This document shows positions 1 through 12,726 of a DNA stretch of 64,000 nucleotides, in pieces. The position numbers and the translations under genes were made by a program. Source of the DNA: Isoetes taiwanensis (taxonomy: Eukaryota; Streptophyta; Lycopodiopsida; Isoetales; Isoetaceae); the NCBI GenBank assembly GCA_021234155.1, contig JAJEKV010000085.1, forward strand, positions 3,730,706 to 3,794,705. The letters are read 5' to 3'. Within the stretch, counting starts at the first letter, position 1; every line of letters starts with the position of its first letter. The notes below the pieces were generated by a model. That model was not told the origin of the DNA and ran no database searches. It worked only from the letters and a program-made list of their open reading frames with translations.

Positions 1-620
1 GTTGTGATATCACATCATAAAATTGCATAGCATAAAAATATTTAATTTTATATAAGATTTTATTTTATTTATGTAGAACACAATGTGATTTCCAATTGAA
101 AATCCTAATGTTAAAAAGATGTAGCATTATGAAGTTGTACGTGATAGGATTTACTTCTTTTATACGTAAGAGGGATGTATGAAGTTTTGACATCATGCTT
201 AAAAGATACCCAGAAATGTATGTGAAATTGCTCGTGCACATTTTGTTGTGTGTATGCATAAACATAGATAGATAAATATGTAGCAATTATTTTTATGTCA
301 CATGGCAGCATCCCATAGGATATGAGCGTCCCTAAATGTCCCAAGAGAGACTTGAAATAAGACCAAAACACTAATCTTTATAACCATGTAACGTGATAGA
401 AATAATCATAACGATGCATTTGATTCCCCGTTAAGGTTTTAAACCGCATTCCACCAAAGACGATATGGATTCTTTTGCTGAATTACACATTGTCCAGAAC
501 AGGGTTTAAGCCAAGGATGCAAAGTGTTGCTTGAAATCGCTTGACAAGAACTATGACTGCACTTCATGATATTTTTTAAAATCCTCCCTTAGATGGCAGC
601 CAAAGGCAATCATTGTACCA
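1..620. other. AT-rich stretch, nothing recognised
   Basis: I see no gene, repeat unit or RNA that I can support. Only short chance reading frames are present, without motifs. Confidence 0.4.
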
Positions 621-2475
621 AACTACGACATATGCTCCCTACAACATATTTTGAATCGCAGTCTCACATAGTTATGGAGCCGAATCTTACATTGTGGTTG
701 AAGATCCCCATGGTACGTAGTCTATTGTGACAAGATGGATTAATTGAACTATGCCATAACCGTTATAAACATTGAGAATGGGCGTTATTAACCATCATGT
801 TAAATATATATTGAATTGTAGCCAAGGGATTTGCATATTGAACCTTAGAATGCTCCAGTATGACTGAAATCTTGCATGGAGATATTGCATGGAGTTCAAA
901 AGGGGGATATAGACCTAACATGAGCTTTGATAATAAAAAAACCCTTCTTCCTACTAATTATTCTCCTCTTCTATATGCCCTGCTTCTTGGGCTATGACTT
1001 CTTGAGGAGTATTATTCCTATATTCTAAGGAGGGCATGGAGAAATAGGAATTCCAATATCGAGCCGATGTAAAACCAACAAGATTCGAAAGAGCTATGAT
1101 AACTGCAGATGATACCATTGAGGTACTGCTCATGAGAATACCAACGAAGACAGGGGCTACTAATTTGCAGCCTAGATCAATTCATTCCATTACAGAGTTT
1201 TTATGCAAGTATACTGTAAGGTAAAGAAATAATCAATATTGCTAAGAGTTATTTTAAGATCATTTTGGTGCATGGAGCAGAGGAGCATGAATATGCGTAA
1301 GAAATGGGTTGACATATGCTCTCTACGACATATGCTCATAACAACATATTTTGACTTGCAGCCTCTATAGGTATGGAGCAGAATGGACATTGTCGTTGAA
1401 GATCCCCATGGTACGTAGTTTATTGTGACAGTGGATTAACTATGCCATAACCGTTATAAATACTTAGAATGGACGTTATTGACCATGTTGAATATATATT
1501 GCATTGTAACCAAGGGATTTGCATATTGAACCGCCCAAGTGTCACAGAAATATTTCATGGAGATATGCCATGGAGTTTAGAAGATTGATATAGACCTGGT
1601 ATGAGCTTTGGTAATAGAAAGCCCTTCTTCTTGCTAAGTATTCTCCTCTTCTGCTTCTTCGGCTATAACTTCTTGAGGGGGATTATTCCTATATTCTAAG
1701 GAGGGCATGGAGGAATAGACTGAATATAAGAGCCAATATTCAAAACCAACAAGATTCGAAAGAGCTATAATAACTGCAGATGACGCCACCGAAATACTGC
1801 TCATGAGAATACCAACGATGACATGGGCTATTAATTTGTAGCATAGGTCGATTCATTGCATTATAGAGTTTTTGTGCAAGTGTAATTGGTGTGTCTCCAA
1901 AAATAACAACTACCCTGTAAGGTAAAGAAATAATCAATATTGTTAAGAGCCATTTTAAGATCATATTGTGTTGTTTCTTGAGCTTGGAGATGTTCATAAG
2001 GGTGCACAGCAAAGCATGAATATGCATAGAGAAATGGGTTGTCATATGCTCCCTATGGCACATGCTCCCTACAACATATTTTGAATCGCAGCCTCTATGG
2101 TTATGGAGCAGAATGGACATTGTGGTTAAAGATACCCCTGGTACGTAGTTTATTGTGAGATTGGATTAGCTATGCCATGACCGTTATAAACATTGAGAAC
2201 AGACGTTATTGACCATGCATGTTGAATGTATATTGTGTTACCAAAATATTGCATGGAGATATTGCATGGAGTTCAGAAGTGGGATATAGACCTAATATAT
2301 GAGCTTTGGTAATAGAAAGCCCTTCTTCCTGCTAATTATTCTCCTCTTCTATATGCCATGCTTCTTGGGCTGCAACTGCATGAGAAGTATTATTTCGATA
2401 TTCTAAGAGGGCGGGAGGAATAAACCCAATATAAGAGCCGTGATTCAAAACCAACAAGATTCGAAGAGCTATGAT
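621..2475. repeat. Tandem array, about 2.6 copies of a ~715-bp unit
   Basis: A landmark reading TATGCTC followed by ACAACATATTTTGA occurs at about 631, 1331 and 2061, so the spacing is 700 and 730 bp. Between landmarks the same ordered blocks recur: CATGGTACGTAGT, a block around CCGTTATAAA, a block around TGCATGGAG, CTTCTTCCT/TGCTAA, and AACCAACAAGATTCGAA. The third copy stops after the last of these blocks at about 2475. Minus-strand frames beginning MSILLH occur in two copies but differ and break, so I treat the unit as non-coding. The unit matches no family I know. Confidence 0.8.
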
Positions 2476-3085
2476 AAATCAGACTCTTACAGATTCAACA
2501 AGAGATTTTCTTATTTTAGATTCTACAAATGCATGAAATTTGTTCTCACGCAATTTCAAAGACCACACACACATAAAAAGAAATTATTCATTCACACAAA
2601 CCAGCATCATCATCATAAACTAGAAAGGAAAACATCATGCACAAGCAATGATGGACCCGGTCCATACCAAGATGCTCAAGCAAGCAAGCAGAGAGCGGAC
2701 ACCATAGGCAACGAAAGGGTAGTTTCATTCACGCTATTTTTCTCTTATACAATTCCAATAGAATCGACCTTTAAACAATTATAATCTTTGCCCTCCATGT
2801 GGAAAAAAAAACCTTAAGCTCCAAGATTTTGACACCTACAATCCTTAATCTTCCATCTCTTCCAATCCATCATTTCTTTTACAATTTTGCACCATTTAAA
2901 TAGTCTTGAACCGCGGAAATATAGGGATCTTTCTACCATACTCAATGCTCTCCTTAGCTAGCCCCTCATGATAACACAAAATAACATCATACTCGGCGAT
3001 TTTCTCCCATTTGCAGAAAGCAAGACACTATTAATCATACAAATATGCTCCAAGTCGCCTAAAACAAAAAGTTCTACGCGCTCAC
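2476..3085. other. Unassigned spacer
   Basis: A 114-codon frame runs through the left part (2440-2784) but shows no domain, no codon bias and no splice context. I see nothing else here. Confidence 0.3.
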
Positions 3086-3548
3086 AAACAGAAAAAGAAA
3101 AGGAAACAGAAGGAGGGATAAAAAAGGCATAAAAAAGGAAATGGAAGGAAAAAGATAAAGGAAAAAGAGAGAAAGAGAACTCCGGAAAGGGCACGACAAG
3201 AAAAGGAAGAGGGAAAAAATGAAGGGGGAAGGCACGGAAAAGGGAAAGGGGAAAAAAAGGGAGGAAAAGGAAAAGGGTAGGAAAAGAAAAAGGGTATTAA
3301 AATGGAAAAGGAAAATGGTTGAAATGGCATGAAAAAGGAAAGCAAGAAGGATATGAAGGGGAAAAGGAAGGAAAGGGAAAAAGGGGGAAGGGAAGCTGGT
3401 GGGGAGGGGAGGTGGGGTGGTGGTGGTTGGGGGGAGGGGGAGGGAGGGAGAAAAGGAAAAGAAAAAAAAAAGTAAAAAAAAACATGTAAGGAAGACAAGA
3501 AAAGAAAAAAAAAAGGGAAGCCTTGGGATGAGCGGAGTAGCATGAGAA
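3086..3548 (+). repeat. Polypurine tract with G-quadruplex-like core
   Basis: About 460 bp consist almost entirely of A and G on the plus strand. Positions ~3395-3450 hold a run of closely spaced G-tracts (GGGG, GGGG, GGGG, GGGGGG, GGGGG, GGG, GGG). Long open frames on the minus strand here translate to Phe/Pro/Ser/Leu-only proteins and result from base composition. The tract lies immediately outside the poly(A) end of the LINE that follows. Confidence 0.85.
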
Positions 3549-3555
3549 GGAGAAA

Positions 3556-3594
<39 letters not shown>

Positions 3595-3801
3595 CTTTTT
3601 GAAGGCAAGGTGAGGTTTAATATTCATAACTCAAAAGTACATCATGTAGTATACCATGAGAGGCATACTATAATATAGATAGACAATAAGTTCATTTACA
3701 TGCTTTCTAGAAAATGAAGCATGAATATATACCATAGTCCCCGGAATCTTTTATGTTATCAAAATGCATCAAAATGGAACTAATGGATCAGATTTCTATG
3801 C

Positions 3802-6800
3802 TTATCGAGCATCAATCAGGTCTTGCATTATAAGATCCGGCACTCTTCTTCTGCCAAAAATGTTCAATAGCAGGTCGAGTTTGTCAGCCCGATAATTGGT
3901 AAAGTCCAACAGAACCAACACATGAGCTTCCCGTTTCTGCTCCCATTTATGATAAGGGTTCATGAAATACTGCCTTAAATTATTGTGTCTCCATGCCTCA
4001 GGTCTATTGAGTACCTTTTTAATGGTCAAGCATGGATCACTTCTTGTTTAAATTTGAATTAACATATCCTCTTGCTCCCTCTTAGATAGTCTGGAAAATT
4101 CATCATCCGAGTCATATGCTACTCCCATCTCTCTCACAGCTGCTCCAACTCTATTGAGTCTCCTGACTGCACCTATGCAACACAACATCAGAAATTGTTA
4201 GGTTCAGAATAAAGAAAGCATGTAGCCCTTTGAATCGCCAATGGCATTCCGGGCTGGTCATAAACTTTCCCTTTGTTGTCTTTTGTGTGATTAGAGAACT
4301 TAGAAAGACATGTTTTAACCAAATCAGATTTGGAACTTTGTTTTCAATGGCCACCCTGTTTCTATGCTTCCATATTGCCCAGCAGCACAAGGATCTCGTT
4401 GTATTAAGCAGCCTGCTATCAGAGTTAAGGAATTCTAACATACAAGAGTCCCCAGCAGCCCTTTTATTGATTTGTGCTGTCTAGCTCCAAAAATCCTGAA
4501 TTTTGGGACATAAGAAAACATGATTCGATGTTTCAACTTCACCACATCCTAAAGGGCATGTCTCAACACAGGAAGCATCATACTTTGCTCTCTTAAAATT
4601 TGTTGAGAGACTTTGATGTAATACCAGCCAAATGAAGGTCTTAATTTTGTTTGTTGTGTAATTTTGCCAACCCCGAGCACATACAGTAGCTAACTTCTTT
4701 TCATCACAGCTCCAAAACTGAGTTGCTTTGGAAGGTTTATGTCTCACTAAATTTTTATAAATAACCTTCACTGAATAGGTCTCCTTCCCCTTTATATGCC
4801 ATTGATTGGAGCTATCACACAATTCTTCATATTCCTGTACCTTATCCATAATGAGATTGTATATTTTTCTATCCAACATTGACCCTTTGGTAACCATTGC
4901 TATCTCTTCCCATTTCCTCCAATCTGTTTCCCCACATCTCAAATCTTCAATCTTCCTAATTTCTGCTTTATGCCATTGCATGTATTTTTGTGGATGTTTG
5001 AGGGCCAAGCATTCATTATCACTGTTCACCACCGTTGGAATCCAAAAGAAATTGATGTCTTTACTTTTAGCATCTAAGACTGGAGGTCTATAGCATAATG
5101 CTGCAGCATTCCAAGCTTCAAACATTCTTTTAAGCACAATAGAAGTGTTTGGACATGGAGTAAACTAAAAAAAGGCCGAAGTCCGGGGAGTTCATGACTT
5201 AGGTTGTGGCTGCCAACTGGGAATGATTCTTGTAGCCAAAATCTGATCAGTTTCATTGCAGGGGATGGAGAGGAATTATAAATGGCTCTCCATATCATCT
5301 TAGCAACAAGAGCCTGAGCCTGGGTAAATAGATCCTTACATCCAAGTCCTCCCTCCTTCCTTGGTTTGATGAGGTCTCCCCAAGCAACCCTATGCACCCC
5401 TTGCCAAATAAAACTCCTTATAGCTGACTCAATTTTACCATATGATGCTTTGTCACCAACTATTACCGACGAGAAATACACATGTGTGCTACTAATGACT
5501 CAGATTAGCACCAAGACTCTTCCAAACAAAGAAAGAGATGACTAATACATACCTAGTTTCTTTTTATTGCGTAATAATAGGATCCCACAGCACCTCGGTG
5601 AGGAATTCAATGCTAAGGGAATTCCAAGAATTGATGTACCCTCATTCCTGTTTAGTATCTTTATACTCTGTAATGTAGCCTCCATTGTGTCCAAAATAAT
5701 TGCACATTTGCTTCTGTTTAACATAACTCCAGAAATGTGACCAAAATTTCCATCATATTCAGAAAATTTGAAAGGCTATTATCTTCCTGTTTTAGAAAAA
5801 CAAATGTATCATCAGCATACTGCATGAGGGAGAAAGTACCTTCATTACCTGGCAGCTCCAAACAAGTTATGTTCCTTTTTTCTTGCATATGGATTACCAA
5901 TTTAGTAACCATTTCTGCCACAATTAGAAACAGATATGGAGCTAGGGGGCATCCTTACCTCACACCTTTTCTGCATGGGAATTGTTCTGTAGGAGTGCCA
6001 TTGATTATGAGTGCAGATGAAGCCATGATGTTAAATCCACACACCTTTTGATAAATCCTTTCTGATAATCCCAGATGAGCCATTGCTTTCTCCAGGAATT
6101 GCCAGCTGATAGTATCATATGCCCTTTTAAAATCCAACTTGAGTAGCATACATTCCTGACCAGATAATTTGTTCTAATGAAGACCTTCAGTTGCACCAAT
6201 ATAATTATCCAATATGTTCCTCTGAGGTAAGAAGGCTGACTGACAGGGATTGATAACCTTCATTAGACTTAACTTTAGTCTATTGGCCAAGATTTTTGCC
6301 AGCAGTTTATATGTGGTATTAGTGAGAGAAATTGGTCTCCAGTCTCCAAGATTCACTGGATTTCCCACTTTTGGTATAAGGGTAACTTGGCCTGCATTAA
6401 TGGCTGGATGCAAATATTTTGCTTTTCATGCCCCTTGAATGAATAAAATGAAGTCCTCTTTTATTAGCTCCCAAAATTCCATGTAAAATTCGGGCTGAAA
6501 TCCATCTGAACCAGGACTTTTCCCATGTGCCATGTTTTGCGAGTTTTCCTTAATCTCTTTTTCCTCGTGTACAATGAGCATATCATCTTCCTCAACTGTT
6601 TCCTTTGGGAATTTCATCAAAGAATCTATCAATTTCCCGCTCATCCACCTTATAGCTACCGAATAAACTTTTATATTCATTGAAGAAAAAAAATTCTCAA
6701 TCAGACTTGACTTTCAAAGACATTCCCTCATTCCCTTTGACTTGAATAATACCATTATTTAGCATTCTCGCTTTTAGTCATTCCCCAAGAAGAATGTTGA

Positions 6801-7901
6801 ATCATCCATTTCATTGATATATTTACACCTGCATCTTATTGCTAGACTCTTAGCTTCAGCCTCCTCAATTCTTTTAACTTTAGACTTCAGCTCACACTCT
6901 TTCTCCTGCCAAATTATATTGTCCTTATCTTGGAAGAGCTTTTTCCTGATCTTTCTCATTTCTTCATAAACATCCTGCTTTTCCTTCCTTTTCTTAGTAT
7001 TCCACTCTTTTCCCCAATTTTTGACCCACCCCTTGACTTTTTTAATCTTCTGAACAAAGATGTTCATAGATTCAGTTAAGGGAATTTTAGGGAGGTGTCT
7101 ATAAAATTCAGAGAATGCTTCCCAAAAACTTTTATTATGTAGCAAACCTGTATTGAATTTGAAAGGAATATTGTCCCCTCCCTTTCTTTGGTCGCAAGTA
7201 TCCCCTAGAAACTGAGGGAAATGATCTGAAATAGAATTCCCAATGTCACAGGACGTGACCAAGTTATCCCAAAGATTTCAGATCTCAGATTCCATAGATA
7301 AAATCTATCCAATAAACAATATGTCCTCTGTTCCCCTTTCCTCTTATTACACCAGGAGTATTTGTGTGTAGATGATGGGGGGAAATATACAAAGTTTGTC
7401 ATCAAATTATCCCAGGCTAGTCTTTCTCCCTTAGACATATTTAGTTGCTTCCCCATCTTTTGGTCCCATGTAGGTGTGTTGTTGAAGTCCCCTGCCAACA
7501 ACCAATTCCTAATCTGATGACCAAGTATCCAGCTGTTGATTTGGATCCATTGCTCTTCTCTCACCCGGTCGGGCCAAAGCATAGACATTAATTATACCAA
7601 TGGTGTCCTTCCCTTTTTGCAAAACTGCTACAGTCCATCTTCCTCCTGGATGACAGTATTTTTCCAAACAACAGTATCCCTGCCAGACCATACAAATTCC
7701 ACCCTTGGTTCCATCTGCCTTGGACCAAACAGAGCCACCATTTGGCATAATCCATTGTCCAAGATTTGCTGATTCAAAAGCTGGTAGTCTGTGTTCTTGG
7801 AGAAGTATTATGTCTACTTTCATCTCTTTTAAAGCAATTAAGGCTCTCTTTCTCTTGAGAGGTCCTTTAATCCCTCTCATATTCCAGGTGGTGATCTTCA
7901 T
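3802..7901 (-). pseudogene. LINE ORF2 (endonuclease-reverse transcriptase), frameshifted
   Basis: ORF2 starts at the ATG at 7901. It opens with a canonical AP-endonuclease start (WNMRGIKG, then LLQEHRL with the catalytic Glu). A shift near 7550 moves it to another frame carrying LLAGDFN. The reverse transcriptase follows in pieces. LIPKVGNP and WRPISL lie near 6340-6390 and AFLPQRNI near 6230. LDFKRAYD, with the first catalytic Asp, lies near 6140, and the YADD box near 5810. The carboxy end has FIWLVLHQSL and a CPLGCG zinc-binding stretch (about 4550-4640) of the zf-RVT type, then WAIWKHRNRV near 4360. At least six frame changes or stops separate the blocks, so no enzyme can be made. The minus-strand end near 3802 is the last frame before the 3' UTR. 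Confidence 0.9.
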
Positions 7902-10812
7902 TATGCTGCAGTCTTCTTTACCCCCTGACTTCTTAGATTTAGAGCAGGGCTGTTTTCAGTGAAATGAACCTTTCTAACCCCTTTCTTTTTTGGTAAAGGG
8001 GTATAGAACTTGTCCCCCATCTCCTCATTCATGATATTTTCTTTCCCTTGAGCTTGGTTGACAGTCTTGGTTAGTGTGGTTGGACTTATTGGCCTGTTGA
8101 CTTGTTTCAAGGTGTCAACTACCAGGCCATGATCTGAAGTGTTTCCCAGCTGGGTATTTTGGACCACTCCCTGGCCAGATGGACTTACAGGGTCATTGGT
8201 CTTCTTCTCCTCCTTCTTTGCATGATGTGGAGTGTAGAACTTTTCACAGTTTCCTTCCCTTTCACCTGAATTTTTACAGTCCCCCAATGGACTTATTGGC
8301 CTGTTGAGAATCTCAACTTCCAGGCCATCAGCAGACTTGTTTCCTTGCTGACAGGCCAGCCCCTGGCACTGTGGACTTACCAGGTCACTGGATTGAAATT
8401 TGTCATCTTTAGCTGGAGTATGAAATTGAATCAATGGACTTGTTGGTCTACTGATCAGCTCAGTTACCAGGTCATCTGATTGCAAAGAGTTAGGCTGAGA
8501 ATTGTAAACCATATCTTGGCCAATTGGACTTATAAGATCATTGGTTAAACTAACCATACCCTGGCAATTTGGACTTATAGGGTCATTGGTTAGACAATCC
8601 ATTTTTGAACTAAATTTCAGTTCCTCAGTTCCCCCTTCTGATTCTCCTTCAAAATCCATGGGAGATCTAGTAAAGAATTTATACTGAGCACGTTCCTCTC
8701 TTGGAGATTCAATTGTGATAGGGGTTCTCTTTCCATATCTTCTTGTCTCTCCATAAGTTGCAGCAAGATGTCATGCATTTCTTCACAGCCCTGCTTGGTA
8801 CCTTCGATTGGTTCAGGTGATGTAAAATTGATCCTTTTAGCAGAAGAATTGAATTCATCTACCCTAGAAGGCTCTCCTTTGTAAATCTTTGTTCCCCCTT
8901 TTGAGATATCAGAGTCTGAGGAATCCAGGTAACTATTTATAGGAGGGATGTTTGCCTCACTTATAATTAGTTTATTACTTCTCAACATATGAGCTGGAGT
9001 TATGACCATGCTGTCGGGTTGGACCAAGTCTTTCCCTTTCCTGTTATCCCTCTGGACTTCACTGGGGTTGACCAAGACTTTGACTTTCTCAACCATCCTG
9101 TCATGCTGTTGTTTTTTCCTCCATTCTGATTTTAGTTTGACCAACTCTTTCCCTTTTAGCATTTCATTTTGTTTTTTCTCTTTGGCTTTCAGCTTTCTTG
9201 CTTTCTTGTATGCACTACCATTTTTATTCCTTTTTTTTTTATTTACTAGGGGTCCATCCTTCATTAGTCTTTGTGACAATTCCTTTATCTGTCCCAAATT
9301 GATCCCTTTGTCTGATTTTTCCAAATTGATCACCTGACTGGGCCTTTGATTGCTGGTTCTAGCCATCCATTTCCCCTTGCAGACCCCTCCTCCATGAAGC
9401 CTAAGGCCACAAATTGTGCATGGGGTTGGGAAGCCATTCCATATCAGCTTCAGTGTTTTATTTCCATCAAAGTAGTCATTGTACTTAATCTCCATGGGGA
9501 TATCCTTTAAGATATCTAATTGTACCCAAATTCTGGGTGCTCTTTCCGGGATTGCATCCCTTCCAATGTACTCTCCAACCCCTGTGAAGAGATTCTTAAA
9601 AATATCTTCATGCCAGTACATGGGACTCAAACCCTGGACTGAGCATGAGGCCAGGTGGAATAATTGTTGGAGATCATTTGGGTCGAATTTGGGATTCCAT
9701 TTCTGGAAATAAAATTGTGAATTTGCTCGGAAAATGGTTCTCTGTTTGAGGAGGAACTGCACTGATTGTGCATTACCACACTCAATAACAAAGAAGGGGA
9801 AGTCAAGCCAATACATATTCTTGATGGGTGAAAGCATGTTAGGGTGTCCCTTAAAAAGTATTATTTAGTGACTAAAAAAGTACCTAAAAAGGTACCCAGG
9901 ACTGGGTACTGGGTACCTGTGTAATATGTCAATAAAAGGTACATTTTAGAACTTTTATATATATTTTGGGCTTAGATAGCATTATATTTATCTTACCTTT
10001 AAATATTAACACGTCCTTGACTTTTATTTTGGACTTTTGTACTAGTTTTAATGAAAAGAAAATGAGAAAGTACCCACCTCGGTACCTAGTGTATGTACTT
10101 TTGCAGGTTCCAAAAGTGGTACACCCTAACATGCTTTTACCCTGATGTCTAGAGTTTTTCCCATTTTGATCAGCTCTGTTCTGATAGTAGAAAACTTGAC
10201 TCCTTCATGCCTAATACATCCTATAGCAGCCTTTGTTTCGATTTCTCTTAGCCTATTCGGGACATATTGATGTTTGAGAGAGGGAATACCTTGAAACTCT
10301 GCTTGATCCCCGCTTGCTTTTTGCAACATCCTCCTCCGCTCCCCCGATTGATCTCGCCCAACAAGGGTTGCACTAACTAACTCTCAGATCCGAAACCGAG
10401 GAATTGTTCTTGATCTCGTCCTAACGCCCGCTCCATCCGCCATTTTTGGTATCAACCAGTCTCCACATACAAAGAAAGAATTTTCAGCACTCCTTTCTTT
10501 CTCTGTCAAAGTCTGTAAGATTTCGATAATTTGGCTCTGCATGGGAGCCATTAACTGGCCAAAAAGAACACCCGTCCTTTTTCCTAGATCCTGTTTTCTA
10601 CACACCGGGTTCCCAGAAAGTACCTCGGGAACCATGCCCTGACCACCCTGCCCCAAATTACCTGCCTCATTCCCATGAGTACCTGTCTCACCTTGTACCT
10701 GTACTGCCTTTCCCATCCTTTCACTATCCATTCCCATGTATCTGTTTCTGTCACCTATCTGATCCTGCATTGGCCCCACTGATGGCCCTGTCAATCTTAT
10801 CCTAATGTTCAC
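7901..10812 (-). pseudogene. LINE ORF1 (RNA-binding, DUF4283-like plus zinc knuckle), broken
   Basis: ORF1 proteins of plant L1 elements bind the element RNA. The reading frame starts near 10812, meets an in-frame TGA at 10384-10386, resumes in the same frame, and is then split by the MITE at 9826-10142. Downstream the frame shows a motif beginning PRIWVQL, typical of the DUF4283 region, and a zinc knuckle (C-x2-C-x4-H-x4-C in CTICGLRLHGGGVC, near 9410). A basic segment follows (8990-9340). Near 8640 it shifts frame into a 250-codon tail with a recurring motif (ND-P/L-I/V-SP plus QG-M/V-V). The ORF1 stop TAA and the ORF2 start ATG overlap as TAATG at 7899-7903, a layout that suits termination-reinitiation. 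The combined length is long for an ORF1. Confidence 0.85.
9826..10142. mobile_element. 317-bp MITE inside LINE ORF1
   Basis: Both ends carry an inverted repeat of about 22 bp. The left end reads GGGTGAAAGCATGTTAGGGT and the reverse complement of the right end differs from it at one base in that stretch. The 4-bp sequence TGAT flanks it on both sides (9822-9825 and 10143-10146). Removing the element and one TGAT makes the LINE ORF1 reading frame continue in phase, which confirms the boundaries. It has no coding capacity. A relative lies at 41060-41371. The 4-bp duplication does not decide the superfamily. Confidence 0.88.
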
Positions 10813-10864
10813 ATGGCACTGTTGTTAGCGCCCTCCCCCCTATTTTCCTTCAGGGAGAAATACT

Positions 10865-12569
10865 CAAGAACAAAACTTGCAGATTTAACAATGGAGTAAT
10901 TTTGGATTATTATTGCTCTTTTCTCTCATTGTTACATGGTATTACTTAAAGGCCCTCAGCTTATGCCCAACAACGCTGGGCACTGTTCCTAGTTTGTAAG
11001 AACCCTGTCCAGCTTTAACGCTCGAAGCATATATGTATGAACGTTGTACTCTCAAAGCTTAGATGGTGCAAATTCTATGGTGGCTATCTTCCTCTGTTGC
11101 ATCCACATAGCACCATCTACTGTAAAAATCCCCTGACCCATTAAATCTGCAAACCTTTTGAGAAGCATGGTTCCCTATCTCATAAAAAAAAAAAAAGGAA
11201 AAGAAAAGAAATTAGTCAGAAAGAACACGTAGTTCATGAAAGTTGGCTATATTGTTAACATGGAAAAATATTGCACCTTCGGGTGATTAGAAAAGTTGGT
11301 CTTGAGAATGTGCTCCACATTTGCTGGATTGGGCAGTAAAAGTATTGTTGACAGACAACATTGGCACTGAGAATGTAAGTGTCTCATAAGTTCATTGCCT
11401 ACTCGATAATGCAACCGAGCACTGGCCATGTCTTAGGTCCAGGAGAACCCTTAGGAATCTACTAACACTTGCATAAGGAAGAAGACCTTTTCTTCCAGGA
11501 TATCACGTTTGTTTTGCCATTTTAGTGAATACTTCAGATGCCTCCGCCAACTCCCACAATTCCCATACATCTGAATAACTGTGTTCCCTACAACAATATC
11601 ATCTTACAAACAATGGTAGATGATCTACTCATGAACGAATGTCCCTACTCTACAGCACACAGACAGGCACATCCGTTAAGAAGAGACAGAAAATCTTATC
11701 TGGTTCAAGGCCTTCCATTTCATATTATTATAGCATTATAGTGCAAGCAGCAAGCAGCCTCATGCCATGCTTAACGCATTAATCGCAATCATTGCCCCTG
11801 TTACTATATTTTTAATTCACAAATCGTTGAAGACAGTTTTGGCAATCTATTTATGAATAGGTGTCTCCTGCTCTTCAGCACACATCCTTTAAGAAGAGAC
11901 AGAAATATGACTTTATTTGGTTCAGGAAAAACATTATGCAGGCTGTATATTTTTCCATAATGGTTTCGCTATTTTTTAAAAATTTACAGTACTTTATGAT
12001 ATACATTTGGCTAAAGTTATTATTACCATTACATTTATATGTACTTGGACGGCGAAACTTTTGAATTAAGTACTATAAACTTTCACTTGGCTATTTTTTC
12101 TAACTGGAAAAAAAAAATGTAAATTTTGTAGCTTCAGATGTATGTACTACAATTACAAATAATAATCAACAATCAAGAAATATACAATAATATTAAAAAC
12201 GTTTAATAAAAGCTCACAATATAGTTTATAATATCCATGATCTGAACACCATTCAATGCAATGACACCTTCTAGATATGATGATCAAATTGCACTTATCT
12301 CTAACCCTTGAGGGAAGATGTTATGCAACCAACTCGGGCATCTAGAGAGATATTGGCCATCTCTTACAATTCCTTTTTGAAGATGTTTGAAAAACTACTA
12401 TCACTAATGATGGTAGGTGGTTATGTGTTAAATGGCGAAAGAAGGAATTCTTTTTTGTTTGGCTATTAATGATTTAATATGTAATTATTGTAATATAAAG
12501 AAAGGCTAATCCTTTTTTCTAAGGGGAAAATAGTTTGGCTAATCTTAAAAAAATAATGGAGTACTTGTT
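10865..12569. other. AT-rich intergenic stretch
   Basis: No gene is recognised. A phrase containing AAGAAGAGACAGAAA recurs at about 11680 and 11890, each after a CAGCACA-type phrase, which suggests an old duplication of roughly 210 bp. Confidence 0.35.
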
Positions 12570-12675
12570 TTAGCTATGGCTATTTTTAATTTTTTTTAAA
12601 GAATTCTCCCTTCATAAAATCCGCCGCAAAAATTGCCTAGACCCCCTAAAAAATCGCCATTTGGCAAGGATATCT
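12570..12675. repeat. Dispersed repeat fragment shared with 27550-27650
   Basis: The block from TGGCTATTTTTAATTTTTT to CTAAAAAATCGCCATTTGGC matches, with substitutions, the right part of the 745-bp element at 26927-27671. It looks like an eroded copy of that family. I cannot find its ends. Confidence 0.6.
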
Positions 12676-12726
12676 AATTTAATTCTTTGTTCTTTTCTTA
12701 AGTACTTTATTGTTCAAGTTGCCTAA

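Larger units (their letters stand above)
3560..10853 (-). mobile_element. L1-type LINE, nearly full length, with target duplication and nested MITE
   Basis: This non-LTR retrotransposon reads right to left. It ends in a 35-nt poly(T) on the plus strand (its poly(A) tail) starting at 3560. The 11-bp sequence GGAGAAATACT lies directly outside both ends, at 3549-3559 and 10854-10864, and I take it as the target-site duplication. Inside are ORF1 (10812 to 7901), which has a DUF4283-like region and a zinc knuckle, and ORF2 (7901 to about 3802), which has an AP endonuclease, a reverse transcriptase and a C-terminal zf-RVT-like region. Only about 40 bp precede the first ORF1 methionine, so the 5' end may be complete or slightly short. 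A 317-bp MITE interrupts ORF1. Frameshifts and stops in both ORFs mean the copy is dead. Confidence 0.9.

Noticed and set aside
2440-2784. 114-codon plus-strand frame
   Set aside because: No recognisable domain and low-complexity composition. It starts inside the tandem repeat.
3082-3627. Long minus-strand frames rich in Phe, Pro, Ser and Leu
   Set aside because: They are a by-product of the polypurine tract, whose complement cannot easily form stop codons.
9002-9337. Plus-strand frame opposite LINE ORF1
   Set aside because: It is the complement of the lysine-rich ORF1 segment, giving a false hydrophobic Phe/Leu protein.
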